DNA from: an uncultured Pelagibacteraceae bacterium
GTDB lineage: Bacteria; Pseudomonadota; Alphaproteobacteria; Pelagibacterales; Pelagibacteraceae
DNA: 64,000 bases
Assembly (NCBI GenBank): GCA_902566925.1
Contig: CACFKO010000003.1
Coordinates: 1 to 64,000, forward strand
Reading direction: 5' to 3'
Shown here one piece after another: positions 1 to 9,758 of the stretch. The notes under the pieces were generated by a model. The model searched no databases. It was not told the DNA's origin and saw only the letters and a list, made by a program, of their open reading frames with translations. Position 1 is the first letter of the stretch. The number at the start of each line of letters is the position of its first letter. Position numbers and translations under genes: made by a program.

Positions 1-681
1 TCACTGAATATTGGTATTAGAATGGCATATCAAAAAAAAATTTTAGGTTTCATTAATTGTTCCATAAATAAAAAGGAAGCTTTTGGTAACAAAAAATTTG
101 GAATAACTGAATTTATAAGTAAAGAATTAGGTATTTTAGGTAAAGAAGTAATGCTAATTTACAATAAAAAATTATCTGTAGCACCAATAACAACACATAT
201 GGAATTAAAAAAAGTTTCTGGAAGTCTCTCCGAAAGAAAAATTGTAGAAAAATTAATCACTATAAATAAGTTTTATTTAAAAAATTTTAAGATTAAGCCC
301 AAAATTGGTATTCTTGGTTTAAACCCACATAACAACGAACTTAGAGAGGGCTCTGAGGAAAAAACAATTATCATGCCTGCCATTAAGAAATTAAAAAAAA
401 GAAAGATATCTATATATGGTCCACTTTCTCCTGATACTGCCTTTTTAGATTTTAAAAAAAAAGGTTTTAACGTGATAGTTGGAATGTATCATGATCAAGT
501 TTTATCTCCTTTTAAGGCATTGTTTAAGTTTAACGCAATAAATATAACACTTGGTATCCCTTTTATAAGAATCTCTCCAGATCATGGGACAGGAAATGAC
601 ATTGTTGGAAAAAACCTAGCTAGACCAACTAGTTTGATTGAGTCAATTAAATTTTTTAATAACAAGAATGTTAAGACTTAA
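1..681 (+). CDS. pdxA: 4-hydroxythreonine-4-phosphate dehydrogenase, 3' part
   Basis: Converts 4-phosphohydroxy-L-threonine to 3-amino-1-hydroxyacetone phosphate for pyridoxal phosphate synthesis. The frame is open from base 1, so about the first 100 of some 330 residues lie outside the window. The visible part has the three metal-ligand histidine regions of the family: TTHM, YHDQV and SPDHGTG, plus GLNPHNNE. It runs 14 bases into rsmA; pdxA-rsmA is a common bacterial pairing. pdxH, which acts later in the same vitamin pathway, lies at 45.8 kb. Nothing indicates a defect. Confidence 0.95.
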   Translation, partial: SLNIGIRMAYQKKILGFINCSINKKEAFGNKKFGITEFISKELGILGKEVMLIYNKKLSVAPITTHMELKKVSGSLSERKIVEKLITINKFYLKNFKIKPKIGILGLNPHNNELREGSEEKTIIMPAIKKLKKRKISIYGPLSPDTAFLDFKKKGFNVIVGMYHDQVLSPFKALFKFNAINITLGIPFIRISPDHGTGNDIVGKNLARPTSLIESIKFFNNKNVKT

Positions 682-1459
682 AAAATCCTTAGGACAAAAT
701 TTTCTATCAGATAATAATATACTAGAAAAAATTACTTCATTAGATGACCTAAAGGGTCAAACAGTAATTGAAATCGGCCCTGGCTCTGGAAACTTAACTG
801 AATTTATAATTAAAAGAGGGGCAAAGAAAATTATACTAATTGAAAAAGATCAAAGATTCTGCAAACTACTAAAAGAAAAGTTTGGCAATCATAAAGGTTT
901 AGAAATACATAATAGAGATATTCTAGAATATACTTTAAATCAAGTTTCTCTAAAAGATACAATTGTTTTTGGAAACTTACCTTACAATATATCTACACAA
1001 ATTTTAGTAAAATTTATTTCTCTTAAAATATGGCCACCATTTTATAAAAAAATTATATTTATGTTCCAAAAGGAAGTTGCAGATAGAATTTTGGCGTCAA
1101 ATAATACTCGAGAGTACGGCAGGATTTCTGTATTGGCAAATTTTCGATTAGAAATGCTTCAAAGCTTTAAAGTCTCAAAAAATTGTTTTTTTCCAAAGCC
1201 TTTGGTTGACTCAAAAATTATAGTTTTTAAACCAAAAATAAAACTAAAACATAAAATTCATGATATTAAAAATTTAGAAAAAATCACAAATATCTTTTTC
1301 TCTAATAAAAGAAAAATGATTAATAAACCGCTATCAAAAGTATTTAAAGAACATAAAGATATTGCAAAGCAATTAAATCTAAATATGAATTCAAGGCCTT
1401 CGGAATTGTCAGGTGACGATTATTTTAGGTTAACTGAGCTTTATGAAAAATTCAATTAA
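668..1459 (+). CDS. rsmA: 16S rRNA dimethyladenosine transferase RsmA (KsgA)
   Basis: Dimethylates two adjacent adenines near the 3' end of 16S rRNA during small-subunit assembly. The 263-residue protein opens with the family-typical RLKKSLGQNFL, then SAM motif I (EIGPGSGNLTE) and the catalytic NLPYNIST. I chose the ATG at 668, because starting 30 bases earlier would add a non-conserved extension lying deeper inside pdxA. The gene overlaps the pdxA end by 14 bases, suggesting translational coupling. It ends 6 bases from the convergent gmk with no room for a terminator. Confidence 0.96.
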   Translation: MLRLKKSLGQNFLSDNNILEKITSLDDLKGQTVIEIGPGSGNLTEFIIKRGAKKIILIEKDQRFCKLLKEKFGNHKGLEIHNRDILEYTLNQVSLKDTIVFGNLPYNISTQILVKFISLKIWPPFYKKIIFMFQKEVADRILASNNTREYGRISVLANFRLEMLQSFKVSKNCFFPKPLVDSKIIVFKPKIKLKHKIHDIKNLEKITNIFFSNKRKMINKPLSKVFKEHKDIAKQLNLNMNSRPSELSGDDYFRLTELYEKFN

Positions 1460-1465
1460 AGTATA

Positions 1466-2041
1466 TTAAGTGTTTAACCTACTAGAGATTATTTTTTTTA
1501 TTGAGTTAAAACAATTCTCAACATTATCATTTATAATAACGTGATCATATTCGTTTGAGTGTTCTATATCTTTAGAATAGGCCAAAAGTCTATTTTTTAT
1601 AGACTCTTTATCATCTTGGTTCCTGGCCACTAATCTTTTTTTAAGTTCCTCCTTACTAGGAGGTAGTATAAATATTTTAAGTAAATTTAACTCCTTGTAT
1701 CCACTTAGTTGCTCAGCCCCTTTCCAATCTATATCGAACAAAACATTGCATTTATCTTTTATAATTTTGTTAACTGAGGATTTTGAAGTTCCGTAATAAT
1801 TTCCAAAAATCTCAGAATGTTCATAAAAAGCACCTTCATTTAATAATTTTTTAAATTTATCTTTTGTAACAAAATGATAATCAACCCCATCCACTTCGTT
1901 TGCTCTTGCTTTTCTAGTTGTATGTGAGACTGAAATTTTAAATGAATTATCTGATTGTTGAATCTTTTTTGAAAGAGTAGTTTTTCCTGCGCCTGAAGGA
2001 GATGACAAAACAATCATAAGAGGCTTGCTTAGGTTGTTCAT
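1466..2041 (-). CDS. gmk: Guanylate kinase
   Basis: Phosphorylates GMP to GDP with ATP. It has 191 residues, slightly shorter than the E. coli enzyme. The P-loop SSPSGAGKTTL lies at about 13-23, followed by the GMP-binding region VSHTTRKAR and GVDYHFV. It is the last gene of a minus-strand run fabD-fabG-acpP-gmk and starts 18 bases after acpP, so it is probably co-transcribed with it. Confidence 0.96.
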   Translation of the reverse strand: MNNLSKPLMIVLSSPSGAGKTTLSKKIQQSDNSFKISVSHTTRKARANEVDGVDYHFVTKDKFKKLLNEGAFYEHSEIFGNYYGTSKSSVNKIIKDKCNVLFDIDWKGAEQLSGYKELNLLKIFILPPSKEELKKRLVARNQDDKESIKNRLLAYSKDIEHSNEYDHVIINDNVENCFNSIKKIISSRLNT

Positions 2042-2059
2042 TAATAGGTTTTTATTAAC

Positions 2060-2299
2060 TTACTTGGCTTTATTTTCAATAAATTTTATCGCATCCCCTA
2101 CTGTTAAAATTTTTTCAGCTTCGTTGTCAGAAATTTCTGAACCAAATTCTTCTTCGAATGCCATAACTAACTCCACAGTATCTAAACTATCCGCTCCGAG
2201 ATCATCGATAAAACTAGCCTCGTCAGTTACTTTTTGTTCGTCCACACCTAAATGGTCTACTACTATCTTTTTAACTGTTGCAGCTACATCTTTTGACAT
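2060..2299 (-). CDS. acpP: Acyl carrier protein
   Basis: A 79-residue acidic carrier that holds growing fatty acyl chains as thioesters on phosphopantetheine. The attachment site is Ser38 in the motif [10 protein letters not shown]. It follows fabG with a 58-base T/A-rich gap and precedes gmk. In many bacteria fabF comes next; here gmk takes that place, so fabF is elsewhere. A plus-strand open frame over the same bases is a shadow. Confidence 0.97.
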   Translation of the reverse strand: MSKDVAATVKKIVVDHLGVDEQKVTDEASFIDDLGADSLDTVELVMAFEEEFGSEISDNEAEKILTVGDAIKFIENKAK

Positions 2300-2357
2300 T
2301 TAATTCCTTTTTTTTGATTTTTCCTTAAAATTGTTATTAAATTATTTTATTTCTTTG

Positions 2358-3092
2358 TCAAGCCATATACATCCCGCCATTTACATGTATTGTTTCTCCA
2401 GTAACATAGGAAGCCGATTCAGAAGACAAAAAGGCAACGCAATTTGATACATCTTCTCCGCTACCAAGTTTTGCCATAGGAATTCTTGATATCAAAAATG
2501 ACTTTACTTTTTCTGCAATATTCAAGGTCATATTTGATGTTATAAATCCAGGTGAAACACAATTGACCGTTATATTTTTTTTTGCATACTCGATGGCTAG
2601 ACTTTTTGACATTCCAATAATACCTGCTTTTGAAGCTGAATAGTTTGCCTGACCAAGATTTCCGGTGTGTCCCACAATTGAAGTAATGTTTACAACTCTT
2701 CCAAATTTATTTTTTAACATACTTTTAATGGCATACTTAGATAATAAAAATGTAGATGTTAAATTTATATCGATTACTTTTTTCCATTCATCATCTTTCA
2801 TTCTTAAAGATAAATTATCAACATTAACTCCTGCATTATTTACTAAAACATCTAAACCACCCAATTCAGATACACAAGAATTCATAAATTCCTCGATGCC
2901 AGAATGATTGGCTAAATTAAATTTTTTAATTTTGGCATTTGGGTTATTCTTTTTTATTATATCCAATTTTTCAGGATTTGTTCCTGTGCAAAGAACTGTT
3001 CCTCCAAGAGAAATAAATTTTTCAACTAATGATCCGCCTATTCCCCCAGTTGCACCAGTTATCAAAATTTTTTTATTTTTAAAATCTATCAT
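2358..3092 (-). CDS. fabG: 3-oxoacyl-ACP reductase
   Basis: An NADPH-dependent short-chain dehydrogenase that reduces 3-oxoacyl-ACP in fatty-acid elongation. The 244 residues carry the Rossmann motif TGATGGIG at 12-19, NNAG at 85-88, and the catalytic set Ser138, Tyr151 and Lys155 (YSASK). The C-terminus (GETIHVNGGMYMA) is typical of the family. Its start overlaps the end of fabD by 4 bases, a coupling overlap, and acpP follows. The context makes the FabG assignment firm within a large superfamily. Confidence 0.96.
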   Translation of the reverse strand: MIDFKNKKILITGATGGIGGSLVEKFISLGGTVLCTGTNPEKLDIIKKNNPNAKIKKFNLANHSGIEEFMNSCVSELGGLDVLVNNAGVNVDNLSLRMKDDEWKKVIDINLTSTFLLSKYAIKSMLKNKFGRVVNITSIVGHTGNLGQANYSASKAGIIGMSKSLAIEYAKKNITVNCVSPGFITSNMTLNIAEKVKSFLISRIPMAKLGSGEDVSNCVAFLSSESASYVTGETIHVNGGMYMA

Positions 3093-4015
3093 TTAAGACT
3101 TTTTATATCTTCTATACTATTTATACTTTTAGACAAAACTTTGTCACTGATTCTTTTTACAAGCCCAGAAAGCACTTTTCCTGGTCCTATTTCTATAAAT
3201 TCATTAACACCATTTTTTATCATTAACAAAACACTTTCTCTCCACCTAACTTTTGAAAAAATTTGACTTATAAGTAATCTCTTTATCTCCTCTGAATCTT
3301 TGACCGGTTCTGCAGTTACGTTACTCACAATATCCACTGATGGATTTTTAAAATTAGTTTGATTAATTTTTTCTTCCATTATTTTGGCAGCGGGATTCAT
3401 TAAAGAACAATGAAAGGGTGCGCTGACAGGCAAAAAAATAGATTTTTTTTTATTATTTTTCAAAATTTTATTCATTTCATCAATTGCTGTTTTATCTCCG
3501 CTTAAAATAACCTGAACATTAGAGTTATCATTAGCTATTTCGCATACGCCTTTATCTTTGCTCATACCTTTAATAAATTTTTCTATATCTTCTATTTTTG
3601 AACCCATTACTGCTAACATAGAACCCTTTCCCTCTGGGACAGCGTCTTGCATAGATTTTCCTCTTTCATGCAAAAGATATACTGCATCAGTGAAAGTTAA
3701 AGAATTAGAAGACACAAGTGCACTATATTCTCCTAAAGAATGTCCTGCAAAATATTTTATATCTTTAATTTTAATATTAAATTCCTCAGTAATTAATTTA
3801 AAAATAGAATAACTTACAGTCAAGATTGCTGGCTGAGTATTTTTGGTGAGCCTTAAATCACTTTCAGGACCTTCAAGAATTATTTTTGAAATAGAATAGT
3901 TTAATTTTTCGTCAGCCTCTTTAAAAATTTTTTTAACAAGATCAAAAGTCTTGTACAATTCTTGCCCCATACCAACTGTCTGTGATCCTTGACCTGGAAA
4001 TATTAAAGTTTTCAT
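3089..4015 (-). CDS. fabD: Malonyl-CoA:ACP transacylase
   Basis: Moves malonyl from CoA to ACP to feed fatty-acid elongation. It has 308 residues, a normal length. PGQGSQ lies near the N-terminus, the nucleophile Ser93 in GHSLGE, and the partner histidine in PVSAPFHCSL. It is the first gene of fabD-fabG-acpP-gmk. Its 94-base upstream region is shared with the divergent ribosomal protein operon starting at rpsF. Confidence 0.96.
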   Translation of the reverse strand: MKTLIFPGQGSQTVGMGQELYKTFDLVKKIFKEADEKLNYSISKIILEGPESDLRLTKNTQPAILTVSYSIFKLITEEFNIKIKDIKYFAGHSLGEYSALVSSNSLTFTDAVYLLHERGKSMQDAVPEGKGSMLAVMGSKIEDIEKFIKGMSKDKGVCEIANDNSNVQVILSGDKTAIDEMNKILKNNKKKSIFLPVSAPFHCSLMNPAAKIMEEKINQTNFKNPSVDIVSNVTAEPVKDSEEIKRLLISQIFSKVRWRESVLLMIKNGVNEFIEIGPGKVLSGLVKRISDKVLSKSINSIEDIKSLK

Positions 4016-4050
4016 ATTAATTTTAAAGTGATTAACCCCTATTATTACTA

Positions 4051-4079
4051 TTGTCTAAACAAAATTTAAATAGTATAAG
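4051..4079 (+). promoter_or_regulatory. Candidate sigma-70 promoter for rpsF-rpsR-rplI
   Basis: TTGTCT (4051-4056) and TATAAG (4074-4079) are separated by exactly 17 bases, in the divergent fabD/rpsF gap. Transcription would start near 4086, leaving a leader of about 24 bases before the rpsF ATG at 4110. In such AT-rich DNA chance matches are common, so this is a candidate only. Confidence 0.5.
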
Positions 4080-4109
4080 TCCGACTTTAAATATTAAATC
4101 TATAGCAAA

Positions 4110-4448
4110 ATGGCTTTTTACGAACATACATTTGTTGGAAAACAGGATCTTTCAACCAAAGAATTAGATAGCTTGGTTAAAAAATATTCAGATATAATTA
4201 CCAAATCAGGAAAGCTTTTAAAAACTGAAAATTGGGGTTTGTTAAACCTTGCAACAAAAATTAAAAAAAATAGAAAAGGTATGTTTATTCATTTTAAATT
4301 TGAATCGAAAGATGATGCTGTACAAAATATTGAAAAAAAATTATCTGTAGAAAATAATGTCATAAGATATTTAACTGTAAAATATGAAAAGTTAGATCTC
4401 AAAAAAGAATATTTCGGTGAGCAAAATAAAATTTATGAGAAGAGATAA
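4110..4448 (+). CDS. rpsF: 30S ribosomal protein S6
   Basis: A component of the small subunit platform that binds as a pair with S18. The 112 residues begin [13 protein letters not shown] and include the typical [17 protein letters not shown] segment. First gene of the operon rpsF-rpsR-rplI, overlapping the rpsR start by 14 bases. S6, S18 and L9 together are a standard bacterial cluster, often followed by dnaB as here. Confidence 0.96.
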   Translation: MAFYEHTFVGKQDLSTKELDSLVKKYSDIITKSGKLLKTENWGLLNLATKIKKNRKGMFIHFKFESKDDAVQNIEKKLSVENNVIRYLTVKYEKLDLKKEYFGEQNKIYEKR

Positions 4449-4710
4449 AAAAAAGGGGAGAAAAGGAAAAGGGTCTAATTTTAAAAGTAAGCTTTCTTTG
4501 TTTCAAAAACCTGATTTTAGACTAAGAAGAAGCTGTCCATTGTCAGTTAAGAATGCGCCTGAGGTTGACTACAAAAATATAAAACTTTTAAGAAGATACA
4601 TTTCTGACACTGGAAAAATTCTTCCCTCAAGAATAACATCAGTGTCGCAAGGTAAACAAAGAAAGTTATCTCTTGCAGTTAAAAGAGCAAAAATTTTAGG
4701 GCTTGTTTAG
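4435..4710 (+). CDS. rpsR: 30S ribosomal protein S18
   Basis: Partner of S6 in the 30S platform. I use the ATG at 4435 ([11 protein letters not shown]), giving 91 residues; a GTG 18 bases upstream is possible but lies deeper in rpsF. The core motifs [32 protein letters not shown] and [15 protein letters not shown] are normal. The basic N-terminal tail is lysine-rich and longer than in E. coli. The stop directly abuts the ATG of rplI. Confidence 0.95.
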   Translation: MRRDKKKGRKGKGSNFKSKLSLFQKPDFRLRRSCPLSVKNAPEVDYKNIKLLRRYISDTGKILPSRITSVSQGKQRKLSLAVKRAKILGLV

Positions 4711-5166
4711 ATGCAAATAATTCTTTTAGAGGATATTAGAAATTTAGGAAAAACTGGAGAAGTAGTTAATGTTAAGGATGGTTATGGAAGAAATTTTCTT
4801 TTGAAATTTGGTAAAGCACTTAGAGCTGATAAAGCTAATATTGAATTTGTTAAGAAAAAAAAAGAAGAAATTAATAAAAAAAATATCGAAATAAAAAAAG
4901 AGGCAAAAAAAATTCTTGAAAAAATAAAAAATAAAAAATTATTATTTAAAAAAGAGACCAAAGAAAATGGCGATTTATTTGCACCAATAAAACCTAAAGA
5001 AATTTCTAAATATTTCGAAGAAATTTTTAAAGAGTCAATAAATCCTTCGCAAATTGACTTGAAACAGGAAATTAAAAAGGTTGGAAAATTTTCTTTGTCA
5101 GTAAATTTACATTCTGATGTAATGGCTGAATTACATGTTTTGGTTGAAAAGATAAATTCTAAATAA
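4711..5166 (+). CDS. rplI: 50S ribosomal protein L9
   Basis: A 151-residue L9 of normal length. The N-terminal 23S rRNA-binding domain begins [19 protein letters not shown] with [11 protein letters not shown] long lysine-rich helix (about 45-80) follows, then the C-terminal domain. It abuts rpsR with no intergenic base. Seventy-five A/T-rich bases separate it from dnaB; they hold a short dyad (TAATGAT, CT, ATCATTA, 5218-5233) of unknown meaning. Confidence 0.95.
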   Translation: MQIILLEDIRNLGKTGEVVNVKDGYGRNFLLKFGKALRADKANIEFVKKKKEEINKKNIEIKKEAKKILEKIKNKKLLFKKETKENGDLFAPIKPKEISKYFEEIFKESINPSQIDLKQEIKKVGKFSLSVNLHSDVMAELHVLVEKINSK

Positions 5167-5241
5167 CTACCAATACTTCTCCACAGTAAGAAAAAAAAGT
5201 TAATAACTTTAATATTTTAATGATCTATCATTAGGGTAAAA

Positions 5242-6684
5242 ATGAAATTATTTATGGAAAAACTTAAAATCAAAAATTTAAATAACAAAGAAGTAAAACT
5301 TCCCTCAAATATAGAAGCGGAACAGGCTCTTTTGGGTTCGGTATTAGTTAATAACGATATCATAGACGAAATTTCAAATATTATTACCAGTAAAGATTTT
5401 TACGATCCTTTGCATTCAAAAATTTATAGCTTAATCGAAAACCTTCATAATAAAGGAATGATAGCAAATCCTATAACTCTTAAAAATTCCTTTGAAAAAG
5501 ATGAAAACTTATCTGAAATTGGCGGAACAGAGTATCTTGTAAAATTAACAAGGTTTTCATCTTCTGTGAAACAATCTGTAGATTATGCAAAAATTATTCA
5601 TGAAAAATTTGTTAGACGTGAACTTGTTCAAATATCTGAAAAGCTTTCAGAGGAGTCTGTGGATGAAACAGATGAAAAAACAGGTGAAAAAATAATTCAA
5701 GATACAGAGAAATTACTTTTTGATTTGGCCGAAAGAGGAACATTCAGTCAATCTTTTTTAAAATTTAACCAGGCCCTTGATCAAACTATTGAGATGGCTA
5801 CTAATGCAATGAAGAACGACCAGGGTATTGTTGGAGTCCCTACCGGATTAGATGACCTTGATGAAAGGCTCGGAGGACTTCATAGATCTGATCTAGTAAT
5901 AATAGCTGGTCGCCCATCGATGGGTAAAACGGCTTTGGCTACTAATATTGCTTACTATGCTGCAAAAAAAATTTTAGACAGTGGGAAAAAATCTTCAATA
6001 GCTTTTTTTTCTTTAGAAATGTCCTCTGAGCAATTGTCGACGAGAATTTTATCTGAGCAGTCAAGAATAAAATCAAATGATATAAGAAGAGGAAAAGTAT
6101 CCGAGGAAGAATTTAATAGACTAATAGAATCCTCAAGAAGCATACATGAGTTGCCGTTATACATTGATGAAACCCCCGCGATAACAATTTCTACTTTGTC
6201 AAATAGGGCTAGAAGAATAAAAAGATTGTTTGGTCTAGACCTGATTGTAGTTGATTACATTCAGCTAATGACAACTGGCTCAAAGAGATTCGACGGAAGG
6301 GTTCAGGAGATATCTGAAATAACTCAGGGTTTAAAAGCACTTGCAAAGGAGTTAGGCGTTCCAGTTTTAGCACTCTCGCAGTTGTCTAGAGCAGTAGAAC
6401 AGAGAGATGATAAAAAACCCCAACTTGCTGACTTAAGAGAATCAGGATCTATCGAACAAGATGCTGATGTTGTAATGTTTGTATTTAGAGAAGAATACTA
6501 TTTGGAGAGAAAAGAACCTAAATTAGGAACTATCGAACACGGTGAGTGGCAGGCTAAAATGAATGAAATTCTCGGTACGGCAGATATTATAATTGGAAAA
6601 CAAAGACACGGGCCTACTGGAAACGTAAAAGTGGAGTTTGAAGGTATTTACACTAAATTTAAAAATGCTTCTAAAACTGGGTAA
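5242..6684 (+). CDS. dnaB: Replicative DNA helicase DnaB
   Basis: The hexameric 5'-3' helicase of the replication fork. The 480 residues comprise an N-terminal domain starting PSNIEAEQALLGS, a linker, and a RecA-like motor. Walker A is GRPSMGKT at 223-230, Walker B is LIVVDYIQLM, and there is an arginine-rich tail region with GKQRHGPTG. A second Met four codons later (5254) could equally be the start. It follows the S6-S18-L9 operon, a common order. Confidence 0.96.
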   Translation: MKLFMEKLKIKNLNNKEVKLPSNIEAEQALLGSVLVNNDIIDEISNIITSKDFYDPLHSKIYSLIENLHNKGMIANPITLKNSFEKDENLSEIGGTEYLVKLTRFSSSVKQSVDYAKIIHEKFVRRELVQISEKLSEESVDETDEKTGEKIIQDTEKLLFDLAERGTFSQSFLKFNQALDQTIEMATNAMKNDQGIVGVPTGLDDLDERLGGLHRSDLVIIAGRPSMGKTALATNIAYYAAKKILDSGKKSSIAFFSLEMSSEQLSTRILSEQSRIKSNDIRRGKVSEEEFNRLIESSRSIHELPLYIDETPAITISTLSNRARRIKRLFGLDLIVVDYIQLMTTGSKRFDGRVQEISEITQGLKALAKELGVPVLALSQLSRAVEQRDDKKPQLADLRESGSIEQDADVVMFVFREEYYLERKEPKLGTIEHGEWQAKMNEILGTADIIIGKQRHGPTGNVKVEFEGIYTKFKNASKTG

Positions 6685-6731
6685 AAATAAGTAATTTTAA
6701 ATCATCCTCTTTTAAGCTATATCTGATAATA

Positions 6732-9218
6732 GTGACATTTTCTAATTTATACAAAAGTACTGTAATTGAAAAACCAAAGTTTATTTTATCGATTCTTATT
6801 ATTTTATTATTAAGCTTTAGCTATTTTTCAAAAAATTTTCAGTTAGATGCTTCTTCGGATACCCTGCTTTTAGAAAACGATCCTGACCTAAATTATTTAA
6901 GGGAAGTAAATAAGAAATATGGTTCCAAAGATTTTTTAGTTTTAACGTATACACACAAGCCAGACGAATCTTTTAAGTCAGAGAATACTATTAGAAATAT
7001 AGCATTGCTGAAAAATTCCTTAGAAAACTTGGAATGGGTAAATAATGTAATTACTATCTTGGATGTTCCTTTGCTTAAAAATAATGACGACCCTTTAGCA
7101 GAAAGAATAAAAAATTTCAAAACTTTATCTGATGTAGATGTTAATTTAGAAAGAGGTTTTGAAGAAATTATTGAGAGTCCAATATATAAAGATTTTGTAA
7201 TAAGTAGTGATGGAAAGACAAGTGGAATTTTAGTTTATATAAAGTCTGATAAAAAATTAAATGGATTGATAGAAACAAAAAATGCATATCTTGAACGGAA
7301 ATCAAAGGGTAAACTTACTTCAAAAGAAATGGATGCTTATAAAACATTCTTACAAGAATACGATTTGTATAAAAAATCATACAATAAAAAAAATCATAAA
7401 AACATAAGTGAGATCAGAAAAATAATTAAAGACCACCCTGCTCCTGGAAAGGTTAAAAAAAGCTCATCGGATATATATCCTATAATTCATCTTGGTGGAG
7501 TTCCAATGATAGCCGATGACATGATGACATTTATAAAAAATGATATTGTTGTTTTTGGAGCAGGCGTGTTTTTGTTTATTGTTTTTACCCTTTGGTTTGT
7601 CTTCAGAAGTTTATTGTGGGTATTAGTGCCTCTATTAAGTTGTTTCTTTTCAGTCTTAATTATGATTGGTTTTCTAGGTTTGGCCGGTTGGAAAGTAACT
7701 GTCATATCTTCAAATTTTATTGCACTAATGTTGATCCTGACAATGGCTATGAATATTCATATAAGTGTTCGCTACTTACAATTTAGAAAGGAGAATCCAG
7801 ATGTTTCGAATAGCGAAGCACTTCTTTGGACTTCAAAAAAAATGTTTTGGCCAATACTTTATACAGTTCTCACAACTATCTGTGCGTTCTTATCTTTGAT
7901 ATTTAGTGATATCAAACCTATTATAGATTTTGGATGGATGATGACAGTAGGTTTGTTGGTTTCAATGTCTGTAACTTTTACTCTATTACCCTCAGTTTTG
8001 AATGTTCTAGGAAAAGAAAATACAAATTACAGAGATCAAAAAAAATCAAAAATTACCTCTTTCTTTAGCAAGATAGCACAAAAAAATACCAAAACAATTT
8101 TTTCATCAGCAGTTCTAGTAATAATCGTTAGTATTATAGGGATATCTAAGCTCGAAGTAGAAAATAGTTTTATAAACTATTTTGATAAAGAAACTGAAAT
8201 TTATAAAGGGATGAAGTTAATAGATGAAGAGCTTGGCGGAACAACGCCTCTTGATGTAATAATAAAATTTCCAAAAAAAAAGAAGGATAATGATACTGAT
8301 GATGATTGGGGTGAAGAAGAAAAAGACGATGCAAAATACTGGTTTACTAGAAATAAGATAGATAGAATTACGCAGATACATAATTATTTGGATGAATTAG
8401 ATGCTGTTGGAAAGGTTATATCTTTTGCATCAATGGTTAGAGTTGCTGAGGATTTGAGTGGTGGAAAAAAATTACAGGGTCTTGAAATGGGAGTTTTATA
8501 TACCAAACTACCAGATTCTATAAGAAAAGAAATAATTGATCCTTATATTTCTATAGACAACAATGAAGCAAGAATTGGTTTGAGAGTTTTGGACTCTAAA
8601 GAAAATCTTAGAAGAAATGAGTTAATTAAAAAAATTAATTATGATTTAGAAAATAAGTTAGGTTTAAATCGTGAGGAATTTAAGTTGGCTGGAATTCTTA
8701 TATTGTTTAATAATCTTTTACAAAGTTTATTTAAGTCACAAATATTAACTTTAGGAGTTGTGATGGCAGGTATAACAGTAATGTTTTTAATACTTTTTAG
8801 GAATATAACTTTATCATTGATTGGTGTTGTGCCAAACTTTATGGCTGCTTTTTTAATTCTAGGCATTATTGGTCTGTTAGAGATACCCCTGGATATGATG
8901 ACAATAACTATTGCTGCTATAACAATAGGTATAGCCGTTGATAATAGCATACACTATATCTACAGATTCAAAGAAGAATTTAAAAAGACTAATGATTACA
9001 ATCTTACTCTACAAAAGTGCCACGATACTGTGGGTGTTGCAATTTTAAATACCTCAATAACAATAGTTTTTGGTTTTTCAATATTGGTGTTATCAAACTT
9101 TATACCTACAATTTATTTTGGTGTTTTTACAGGAATAGCTATGCTTTTAGCTATGATTTCAGTCCTCACTTTATTGCCAAGATTAATATTAACTTTTAAA
9201 CCATTTAAAAATGGATAA
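6732..9218 (+). CDS. RND-superfamily exporter (MMPL/COG1033 type)
   Basis: An 828-residue inner-membrane protein with duplicated halves. TM1 is near 18-34, followed by a long periplasmic loop, a bundle of membrane segments about 265-430, another TM near 450, a second loop, and a bundle about 675-820 with AAITIGIAVDNSIHYIYRF, a signature of this family. Such proteins export lipids or hydrophobic compounds with proton flow; the substrate here is unknown. The second loop contains an acidic insert (DTDDDWGEEEKDD, about residues 515-530). The start is GTG. The end overlaps cvpA by 8 bases. Confidence 0.85.
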   Translation: MTFSNLYKSTVIEKPKFILSILIILLLSFSYFSKNFQLDASSDTLLLENDPDLNYLREVNKKYGSKDFLVLTYTHKPDESFKSENTIRNIALLKNSLENLEWVNNVITILDVPLLKNNDDPLAERIKNFKTLSDVDVNLERGFEEIIESPIYKDFVISSDGKTSGILVYIKSDKKLNGLIETKNAYLERKSKGKLTSKEMDAYKTFLQEYDLYKKSYNKKNHKNISEIRKIIKDHPAPGKVKKSSSDIYPIIHLGGVPMIADDMMTFIKNDIVVFGAGVFLFIVFTLWFVFRSLLWVLVPLLSCFFSVLIMIGFLGLAGWKVTVISSNFIALMLILTMAMNIHISVRYLQFRKENPDVSNSEALLWTSKKMFWPILYTVLTTICAFLSLIFSDIKPIIDFGWMMTVGLLVSMSVTFTLLPSVLNVLGKENTNYRDQKKSKITSFFSKIAQKNTKTIFSSAVLVIIVSIIGISKLEVENSFINYFDKETEIYKGMKLIDEELGGTTPLDVIIKFPKKKKDNDTDDDWGEEEKDDAKYWFTRNKIDRITQIHNYLDELDAVGKVISFASMVRVAEDLSGGKKLQGLEMGVLYTKLPDSIRKEIIDPYISIDNNEARIGLRVLDSKENLRRNELIKKINYDLENKLGLNREEFKLAGILILFNNLLQSLFKSQILTLGVVMAGITVMFLILFRNITLSLIGVVPNFMAAFLILGIIGLLEIPLDMMTITIAAITIGIAVDNSIHYIYRFKEEFKKTNDYNLTLQKCHDTVGVAILNTSITIVFGFSILVLSNFIPTIYFGVFTGIAMLLAMISVLTLLPRLILTFKPFKNG

Positions 9219-9756
9219 CATAATCTCTTTAATAAGAGAAAATATAGTTTTATTTGACATAATTTTTTTAATTTTTATTATTTATTTTTCAATTCAATGT
9301 TTTGCTAATGGCTTTTTCATAAGCCTAATGTCGTTTTTAAAGTGGGTCCTGGCTTTAGTGATTACTATAATTTTAGTTCCAAAATTGGAACCTTATATAG
9401 CCGATTATGTAAATAATGAGTATATTTCTGGAATTGGTTTAGGAATAGCGGTCTATATAATAGCATTATTTATTTTGATTCTTGGGGGCAAATCTCTTGG
9501 TCGTTTATTCTCTTATACGGGCATGGGATCAGTGGATAAAATTTTTGGATTTTTCTTTGGTATTTTCAAAGGTTATGTTTTTGTTGTGTGTATCTTTTCA
9601 ATCTTTAATTGGTTTTATTCGTATGATAAATGGGATATGTCTTTAAATAATTCATACTTTTTTCCAATAACTGAAAAAGGAAGTAGATTGTTGATTGAAG
9701 AATTCCCAGAAAGAAAAGATATAGAGGATACCAAAAAGGAAATTGAAAAAATATAA
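9211..9756 (+). CDS. cvpA: CvpA family membrane protein
   Basis: A 181-residue protein with about four membrane segments (15-35, 42-60, 72-92, 108-132) and a charged C-terminal tail. CvpA is classically required for colicin V secretion and is linked to envelope integrity; its biochemical role is not known. It overlaps the exporter by 8 bases and lies 2 bases before purF. The cvpA-purF pairing is conserved across proteobacteria and supports the call. Confidence 0.87.
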   Translation: MDNIISLIRENIVLFDIIFLIFIIYFSIQCFANGFFISLMSFLKWVLALVITIILVPKLEPYIADYVNNEYISGIGLGIAVYIIALFILILGGKSLGRLFSYTGMGSVDKIFGFFFGIFKGYVFVVCIFSIFNWFYSYDKWDMSLNNSYFFPITEKGSRLLIEEFPERKDIEDTKKEIEKI

Positions 9757-9758
9757 AA

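Noticed and set aside
2025..2303. 92-codon open frame on the plus strand
   Set aside because: Lies antisense to acpP; the minus strand has a perfect ACP with its DSLD site, and the plus frame is Ser-rich with no recognisable fold.
4078..4088. AAGT-CCG-ACTT stem in front of rpsF as an S6:S18 autoregulatory RNA element
   Set aside because: The known motif presents CCG near a longer stem in a longer leader; here the stem has 4 pairs and sits upstream of the likely transcription start.
8639..8950. 103-codon minus-strand frame inside the RND exporter
   Set aside because: Its hydrophobic, Ile-rich translation is what the reverse of membrane-helix codons gives; the plus-strand gene is continuous and family-typical.
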